DNA of 64,000 bases from Saccharothrix sp. NRRL B-16348 (lineage in GTDB: Bacteria > Actinomycetota > Actinomycetes > Mycobacteriales > Pseudonocardiaceae): positions 62,001 through 126,000 of the forward strand of contig NZ_LGED01000035.1 of the NCBI RefSeq assembly GCF_001280085.1, read 5' to 3'. The position numbers and the translations under genes were made by a program. Positions 59,431 to 64,000 of the stretch are shown here, piece by piece; position 1 is the first letter of the stretch, and each line of letters opens with the position of its first letter. Under the pieces are notes generated by a model that ran no database searches, was not told the DNA's origin, and saw only the letters and a program-made list of their open reading frames with translations.

Positions 59431-59721
59431 TCACAACGGCCTGGGATCGGCTACTCGCATCAGAATGATAACGACCAGCAACAGCACAATAATGGACAAG
59501 TCCAGTCCGATGCCCCCGATCCGCACGGTCGGGATGATCCGACGCAGCAAGCGGACCGGGGGATCGGTCACGGTGTAGACGGTCTCAAGCGCCACCGCGA
59601 CCCCGCCCGCAGGCCGCCATCCCCTGGCGAAACTTCGGACGAGCTCCACGACGACACGCGCCGTGAGCAGCAGCCAGAACGAGAACAACACGTAGTAGAC
59701 CACGAGCCAGAGGGCATCCAC
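59431..59721 (-). CDS. YggT-family membrane protein
   Basis: A 96-residue protein with two hydrophobic segments (about residues 4-24 and 70-92) and the YggT pattern: ALWLVVYYVLFSFWLLLTARVVVELVRSF, then TVTDPPVRLLRRIIPTVRIGGIGLDLSIIVLLLVV. YggT/YlmG proteins are seen next to sepF and divIVA in Gram-positives and are linked to membrane or division functions without a clear activity. I chose GTG at 59721; the frame runs on upstream without a better start. It lies 20 bp after sepF. Confidence 0.88.
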   Translation of the reverse strand: MDALWLVVYYVLFSFWLLLTARVVVELVRSFARGWRPAGGVAVALETVYTVTDPPVRLLRRIIPTVRIGGIGLDLSIIVLLLVVIILMRVADPRPL

Positions 59722-59741
59722 ATGCTCAACTGTGCCACCAC

Positions 59742-60359
59742 TCAGCCCTGGTTGAGGAACCCACCCTCCGCGAGTCGCCGGCGATCCTCCGCCGTGACGT
59801 CGATGTTGGGGGGTGAGAGAAGGAACACCTTGTTCGTCACCTTGTCGATCGAGCCGCGCAGCGCGAACGCCAACCCGGCCGCGAAGTCGACCAACCGCTT
59901 GGCGTCCGCGTCGTCCATGTCGGTGAGGTTCATGATCACCGGCGTGCCGTCGCGGTAGTGCTCGCCGATCGTCCGCGCCTCGTTGTAGCTGCGCGGATGC
60001 AGCGTGGTGATGCGGGCGAGCGGGTTGCCCGCGGGCTCCGGGGCGGGCCGCAGCCTGCCGACGGGCTCGCGCTGCGGCTCCACGGCCAGCGCGCCGTGCG
60101 TGTCCGGGCTCCACGGCCGACGCGGGCGGGCGCCGCGCTCCGGCTCGTAGTCGTCCGCCTCGTCCAGTTCGGCCCGGTAGCCGTTGAACGAGCGGCGGCG
60201 GGCGGTGCGCTGTTCGGGGTAGGCCTCGTACTCTTCCGGGTCGGCGTACTCGGACCGGTAGTCCGCGTAGCGCCGGTCGTCCTCGTAAGCGGCCGGGTCG
60301 TCGGCGTACTCGGCGGGAACCATCCCGAAGTAGGCCTTCAGCTTGTGAAACCCGCTCAT
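59742..60359 (-). CDS. sepF: SepF cell division protein
   Basis: The 205-residue protein has an N-terminal membrane-binding helix ([14 protein letters not shown]), an acidic Tyr/Asp/Glu-rich linker (about residues 17-110) and the C-terminal SepF domain (about 118-205: [71 protein letters not shown]). SepF anchors the FtsZ ring to the membrane, the only such anchor known in actinobacteria lacking FtsA. ATG at 60359 was chosen. It fits the ftsZ-yfiH-yggS-sepF-yggT-divIVA order. Confidence 0.96.
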   Translation of the reverse strand: MSGFHKLKAYFGMVPAEYADDPAAYEDDRRYADYRSEYADPEEYEAYPEQRTARRRSFNGYRAELDEADDYEPERGARPRRPWSPDTHGALAVEPQREPVGRLRPAPEPAGNPLARITTLHPRSYNEARTIGEHYRDGTPVIMNLTDMDDADAKRLVDFAAGLAFALRGSIDKVTNKVFLLSPPNIDVTAEDRRRLAEGGFLNQG

Positions 60360-60430
60360 GGCTCGAGCCCTTCCTCCGCCGAGATCCCTACCCGCAAGGA
60401 CGTCGCGGCCGTCCCAGAGGTTCCAGACAG

Positions 60431-61129
60431 TTACGGCGAGGCTAGTCTCCGGCTGCCCAGCAACGCTGTTCCGACACGCACGCACGTGGATCCGTGCGCG
60501 ATCGCATCCTCCAGGTCACCGCTCATCCCCGCCGAGATCACGGTGGCATCGGGATGATCGACCCGCAAGCGGGTTACCGCTTCGTAAAGAGCGGCAAACG
60601 CCTGCTGTGGAGACATCCCGAGGGGTGCGACGGTCATCACACCTCGAAAAATAAGTTCACTCGAACGTGCTACGTGATCGGCCAGTCGCGGTAGGTCACC
60701 GATCGGGTGGCCGCCGCGCGTCTCGTCGCCGTCGATGCTGACCTGGACCAAGACCTCGACGGGTTCGGTCGCGGCCTTGGCGATGGCGTCGGCGAGCCGG
60801 ACCGAGTCGACCGTGTCGATCCGGTCGGCCCAGCGGAGGACCGACTTGGCCTTGTTGCGCTGGAGCGAGCCGACCATGTGCCACTTCGCGGGCGCGTCCG
60901 GGCGCAGTGCGGCGAACTCGGCGGTCTTGCGGCTGGCCTCCTGGTCGCGGTTCTCGGCGAAAGCGGTGAGGCCGAGGTCGCTGAGGATGGCCACGTCCTC
61001 GGCCGGGAAGGTCTTGGTGACGGCCAGCAAGTCCACCTCATCGGGTGATCTTCCGACGGCCGCGCACGCCTTGGCGATGCGGTCCTTCACCTCCGCGAGT
61101 GACAGGGCCAGCTCGTCGTGCCGGTTCAC
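60431..61129 (-). CDS. YggS-family pyridoxal phosphate homeostasis protein
   Basis: The 232-residue PLP-binding barrel (YggS/PROSC) has [16 protein letters not shown] with the PLP lysine (about 41), [34 protein letters not shown], and the phosphate-binding [24 protein letters not shown] near the C-terminus. It buffers PLP and affects amino-acid metabolism; no clear enzymatic reaction is known. GTG at 61129 overlaps the yfiH stop (GTGA). It lies in the division cluster between yfiH and sepF, the usual place. Confidence 0.95.
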   Translation of the reverse strand: MNRHDELALSLAEVKDRIAKACAAVGRSPDEVDLLAVTKTFPAEDVAILSDLGLTAFAENRDQEASRKTAEFAALRPDAPAKWHMVGSLQRNKAKSVLRWADRIDTVDSVRLADAIAKAATEPVEVLVQVSIDGDETRGGHPIGDLPRLADHVARSSELIFRGVMTVAPLGMSPQQAFAALYEAVTRLRVDHPDATVISAGMSGDLEDAIAHGSTCVRVGTALLGSRRLASP

Positions 61130-61830
61130 GGCTCCATCCAGACGACGCCCGCGAGCCGCCCCGTGCCCGGGTCGCGGCGGTGGCTGAACAGGGACTTCTC
61201 CTCGACCGTGCAGCGGGGGTCGACGCCGATCTTGGCCACGCCGGCGTCGGCGAGCTGCTGCCAGAGGCCGGCGCGCAGGTCGAGGGCGGGCTTGCCGGAC
61301 CGGGTCTTGGAGGCGCTGCCCGGCAGGTGCTTCTCGACGTCGTCGCGCATCGCGGCGGGCACCTCGTAGCACTGGCCGCAGACGGCGGGGCCGAGCAGGA
61401 CCTCGATGCGGTCGTTCCGCGCGCCCAGCTCGACCATGCGGTCCAGGGTCGCCGGGATGACGCCGACCCGTGCGCCGACCCGTCCGGCGTGGACAGCGGC
61501 GATCACGCCCGCCTCGGGGTCGCCGAGCAGCACCGGCACGCAGTCGGCCGTGAGCACGACCAGCCCCAGCCGCTCCTGCTTGGTGACCACGGCGTCGGTG
61601 GCCTCCAGCGGCTCCTCGACCGGCCCGTCGACCACGCCGACCGTCCGGCCGTGCACCTGTTCCATCCAGACCAGCCGGTCCGGTTCGAGCCCGATCCCCT
61701 CGGCGAGCCGCTTCCGGTTGGCTTCGACGGCCACCGGGTCGTCACCGACGTGGTCGCCGAGGTTGAAGGAGTCGTAGGGGGGTTTCGACACGCCGCCTTC
61801 GCGGGTGGTCAGGACACGACGGATGCGCAC
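61126..61830 (-). CDS. YfiH/PgeF-family purine nucleoside phosphorylase (laccase domain)
   Basis: The 234-residue protein fits the multicopper polyphenol oxidase-like/YfiH family. Zinc ligands are in WMEQVHGRTV (His), LTADCVPVLL (Cys) and VIAAVHAGRVG (His); the usual HAGWRG is HAGRVG here, as in other actinomycetes. FNLGDHVGDDP near the N-terminus is conserved. In vertebrates the homologue FAMIN acts on purine nucleosides; the bacterial form has been linked to editing in peptidoglycan synthesis and to purine nucleoside phosphorylase/deaminase activity. GTG at 61830 was chosen. It is the first gene after ftsZ, beyond array C. Confidence 0.9.
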   Translation of the reverse strand: MRIRRVLTTREGGVSKPPYDSFNLGDHVGDDPVAVEANRKRLAEGIGLEPDRLVWMEQVHGRTVGVVDGPVEEPLEATDAVVTKQERLGLVVLTADCVPVLLGDPEAGVIAAVHAGRVGARVGVIPATLDRMVELGARNDRIEVLLGPAVCGQCYEVPAAMRDDVEKHLPGSASKTRSGKPALDLRAGLWQQLADAGVAKIGVDPRCTVEEKSLFSHRRDPGTGRLAGVVWMEP

Positions 61831-61847
61831 CCCCCAAGCTTCCCAGA

Positions 61848-62104
61848 CCCCGCGTGTCGAACCCTCGCGTCCCGCGAGTCGAACCCTCAGGCACCGCGTG
61901 TCGAACGCTCAGGTACCCCGAATTCAACGCTCGGGTCGGGCGTGTCGAACGCGCAAAACCCCCGGGTCCGACGCTCCGGACGGCCGATCGCCGTCCTGAG
62001 CGTTGAACTCGGGGGTCCTGAGTGTTCGACACGCCCGACCCGAGCGTTCGACACGCCCGACCCGAGCGTTCGACACGCCCGACTTGAGTGTTCGACTCGC
62101 GGGG
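61848..62104. repeat. 22-bp tandem array C: six minus units then five plus units
   Basis: Minus-orientation units of 22 bp occupy 61848-61869, 61870-61891, 61892-61913, 61914-61935, 61936-61957 and 61958-61979. After 15 bp (61980-61994) come five plus units starting at 61995, 62017, 62039, 62061 and 62083. Units at 62039 and 62061 are identical. The last plus unit ends at 62104, and the ftsZ stop (read on the minus strand) begins at 62105, so the array abuts the coding sequence exactly. The array fills nearly all of the ftsZ-yfiH gap. TTCGAC-type units dominate; the first plus unit carries TTGAACTC. Confidence 0.93.
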
Positions 62105-63442
62105 TCAGCGACGCATGAACGGTGGCACGTCGACCTCGTCGTCGGGGTCGTCCGTCACCGGGACGGCCCGGCTCGGCAACGACCCGCTGGTGTTCCCCGG
62201 CACGCCAGGCGACAGCGACCTCGGCATGGTCGGCTGCGGCGTGGTGTACGGGGACTGGCCGTTGCCCTGGCCGGACTGCGGCTGCTGCGGCACGGTCGGC
62301 CGCGGCGCGACCGGCTGCTCCACCTGCTGCACGGGCTGCGGCTGGTGCTGGTGCTGCGGTTGCTGGACCTGGTGGACCTGCGGCACCGGCTGGGGCTGCG
62401 GGTTGTGGTTCACCTGACCCGCAGTGGCCGAGGCCACGGGCGTGCCACGCGGCGGGCTGGACAGAGCCTGCGGCTCCAACTTCTTGTGTGTCGGCCCGCC
62501 ACTGTCAAAACCCGCCGCGATCACCGTCACACGCACTTCGTCGCCGAGCGAGTCGTCGATGACCGTGCCGAAGATGATGTTCGCGTCGGGGTGCGCGGCT
62601 TCCTGCACCAGCGAAGCCGACTCGTTGATCTCGAACAGCCCGAGGTCGCTGCCACCGGCGATCGAGAGCAGCACGCCGTGCGCGCCCTCCATCGAGGCTT
62701 CCAGCAACGGCGAGTTGATCGCCTTCTGGGCGGCTTGGACTGCTCTTCCCTCGCCTCGCGCGGAGCCGATGCCCATCAACGCGCTGCCCGCGCCGGACAT
62801 CACCGACTTGACGTCGGCGAAGTCCAGGTTGATCAGACCGGGCGTGGTGATCAGGTCGGTGATGCCCTGGACACCGGACAGCAGCACCTCGTCCGCGGAG
62901 CGGAACGCGTCCATCAGCGAGACGCCGATGTCGCCGAGCTGCAGCAGCCGGTCGTTCGGGATCACGATGAGGGTGTCGCACTCGTTGCGCAGGGCCTGGA
63001 TGCCGTCCTCGGCCTGCTTGGCGCGGCGCTTGCCCTCGAACGAGAACGGTCGCGTGACCACACCGATGGTCAGCGCGCCGAGCTTGCGGGCGATCGAGGC
63101 GACCACGGGCGCGCCACCGGTGCCCGTGCCACCGCCCTCGCCGGCGGTCACGAACACCATGTCCGCGCCCTTGAGGACTTCCTCGATCTCCTCGCGGTGG
63201 TCTTCGGCGGCCTTGTGGCCGACTTCGGGGTTGGCGCCTGCACCGAGGCCGCGGGTGAGTTCGCGGCCGATGTCGAGCTTCACGTCGGCATCCGACATGA
63301 GCAGCGCCTGGGCGTCGGTGTTCACCGCGATGAACTCGACGCCCTTGAGCCCGACCTCGATCATGCGGTTGACGGCGTTGACACCGCCACCGCCGATGCC
63401 GACGACCTTTATCACCGCGAGGTAGTTGTGCGGGGGCGTCAT
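62105..63442 (-). CDS. ftsZ: Cell division GTPase FtsZ
   Basis: FtsZ forms the Z-ring. The 445-residue protein has the GTPase core [15 protein letters not shown], the tubulin signature [16 protein letters not shown] (about residues 95-110), [12 protein letters not shown] and the T7 loop [11 protein letters not shown], then a Gln/Pro-rich linker (about 330-420) and the conserved C-terminal peptide [12 protein letters not shown] that binds SepF/FtsW. ATG at 63442 starts [15 protein letters not shown]. The linker with many QPQ and HQHQ repeats is longer than in mycobacteria. The next gene upstream is a DinB-family gene, not ftsQ. Confidence 0.98.
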   Translation of the reverse strand: MTPPHNYLAVIKVVGIGGGGVNAVNRMIEVGLKGVEFIAVNTDAQALLMSDADVKLDIGRELTRGLGAGANPEVGHKAAEDHREEIEEVLKGADMVFVTAGEGGGTGTGGAPVVASIARKLGALTIGVVTRPFSFEGKRRAKQAEDGIQALRNECDTLIVIPNDRLLQLGDIGVSLMDAFRSADEVLLSGVQGITDLITTPGLINLDFADVKSVMSGAGSALMGIGSARGEGRAVQAAQKAINSPLLEASMEGAHGVLLSIAGGSDLGLFEINESASLVQEAAHPDANIIFGTVIDDSLGDEVRVTVIAAGFDSGGPTHKKLEPQALSSPPRGTPVASATAGQVNHNPQPQPVPQVHQVQQPQHQHQPQPVQQVEQPVAPRPTVPQQPQSGQGNGQSPYTTPQPTMPRSLSPGVPGNTSGSLPSRAVPVTDDPDDEVDVPPFMRR

Positions 63443-63651
63443 CGGTCCGCCTTCCTGATCGTGTCCGTGCTCATGTGCTGGAGTGGATGACCACCGGTGT
63501 CACAGCCCGGACGGATCTCCACCCGGATTGAAACTCTCAACCAGAGGTTCAGAGTTATGTCAACCCCGTATGTTCCTGCTGGACGTTATGCATCGCGAAT
63601 GCCTCGGTCCAGCAGCCACGCCGTGTTGTGTCCTGACCGGGTGAGCGGTCT
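63443..63651 (-). other. Upstream region of ftsZ
   Basis: About 210 bp with no gene. It must hold the ftsZ promoter(s). The part around 63530-63600 is A/T-richer (AACTCTCAACCAGAGGTTCAG, ATGTTCC) than the rest, where -10-like boxes on the minus strand are plausible, and AACTCT/AGAGTT repeats around 63531 and 63551 form a small dyad. I cannot fix a single promoter. Confidence 0.4.
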
Positions 63652-64000
63652 TTACTCGCCGGTCACCCCGTCGAGCAGTTCCCGCACCACGTCCAGGTGC
63701 CCCGCGTGCCGACCCGTTTCCTCGATCATGTGGATCAGCACCCAGCGCGCGGAAAGCCGCTTGTCCCCTCGGAACGCCACCTCGTGGTCGAGGTCGAGGC
63801 CCGCGACGAGTTCACGACTCACCGTGCACTGCTCAGCGTAGTCGGCGATCAATCCCGAGATCGTCTCGCCCGGCTCGACGCGCCAATCGGCGTCCGGGTC
63901 CTCGCGGGTGTAGGGGGCGCGGGAGGGCCGCCCGTGCAACGCCACCTCGAACCAGTAGTGCTCGACCCACCGCAGGTGCTTGACGATGCCCGCGGCCGTG
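63652..64000 (-). CDS. DinB/DUF664-family protein, C-terminal part (runs off right edge)
   Basis: The 116 codons present read ...VKHLRWVEHYWFEVALHGRPSRAPY and continue to a proper stop, matching the DinB-like/DUF664 family of four-helix metal-binding enzymes (mycothiol-dependent relatives). Two of the histidines of the metal site are seen (VKHLRWVEHYW and LIHMIEETGRHAGH). The N-terminus lies beyond the window. The actual function is unknown. Its presence upstream of ftsZ on the same strand is unusual, as ftsQ is expected there. Confidence 0.9.
   Translation of the reverse strand, partial: TAAGIVKHLRWVEHYWFEVALHGRPSRAPYTREDPDADWRVEPGETISGLIADYAEQCTVSRELVAGLDLDHEVAFRGDKRLSARWVLIHMIEETGRHAGHLDVVRELLDGVTGE

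Noticed and set aside
61742..62118. Open frames across array C on both strands
   Set aside because: They are repeat translation (VRHA, ERSTRP, SNTQ-type peptides). Because 22 is not a multiple of 3, the frames shift with each unit, and no product is expected.

Overview
The window is high-GC DNA of about 70% G+C with GTG and TTG starts, 4-bp stop/start overlaps, a DivIVA/SepF/FtsZ division block and a PriA-type HisA. These point to an actinomycete. The close fit of many proteins to Pseudonocardiales families, and the intergenic 22-bp arrays, suggest the Saccharothrix/Actinosynnema/Lentzea group; this is inference. All of it reads as chromosomal housekeeping DNA. I see no rRNA, tRNA, IS element, phage, CRISPR or plasmid function.

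Layout. 1-4476: trp genes on the minus strand (trpE, trp membrane protein, trpC, trpB, trpA running off the left edge), with a divergent tetR. 5240-6740: hisF, a small membrane gene and hisI. 6786-6895: first 22-bp array. 7070-8494: cold shock protein, PPOX protein and a Clp-N/HTH regulator. 8457-9836: priA and hisH. 10372-13608: split transketolase facing soxR across a SoxR-like box, then kptA and a tetR. 13653-13822: second array. 13824-16992: hisD-hisC-hisB and a 51-aa membrane gene. 17163-23038: secreted carboxypeptidase, class V aminotransferase, orphan ABC lipoprotein, nitrilase-family hydrolase, PRC/DUF2382 stress protein. 23098-27350: nadA-nadB-nadC facing nrtR across an NrtR box. 27347-32078: LON-domain protein, type I dehydroquinase, ECF sigma factor, MFS/DUF1445 pair behind a GntR-type palindrome. 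32086-38207: biotin genes (P450-bioA behind a BioQ-like dyad; bioD; bioB-bsaP-DUF2567). 38253-41783: dnaE1. 41997-47395: wHTH protein, tetR/SDR pair, Bcr-type exporter, rluD-like, lspA. 47419-50442: SAM-IV riboswitch/class V enzyme and K+/H+ antiporter. 50649-54228: M28 peptidase, DUF167, tetR/SRPBCC pair, two overlapping ECF sigma factors. 54229-54623: dense intergenic structure (terminator, 138-bp nested palindrome, G-quadruplex motif). 54624-64000: T-box/ileS, then divIVA, yggT, sepF, yggS, yfiH, third array, ftsZ and a truncated DinB gene.

How the genes work together. Tryptophan and histidine synthesis are linked by PriA, which in actinobacteria also does the missing TrpF step. NAD synthesis (nadABC) has its own NrtR repressor. 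Biotin synthesis is split into several units; bioF is not here, and a P450 is translationally coupled to bioA. Redox control reaches carbon metabolism through SoxR and the split transketolase. At least ten genes show a TANNNT box 6-7 nt before the start codon, consistent with leaderless mRNAs.

The most unusual material is the family of strictly 22-bp-periodic, oriented intergenic arrays (6786-6895, 13653-13822, 61848-62104) and the 138-bp palindrome near 54316.
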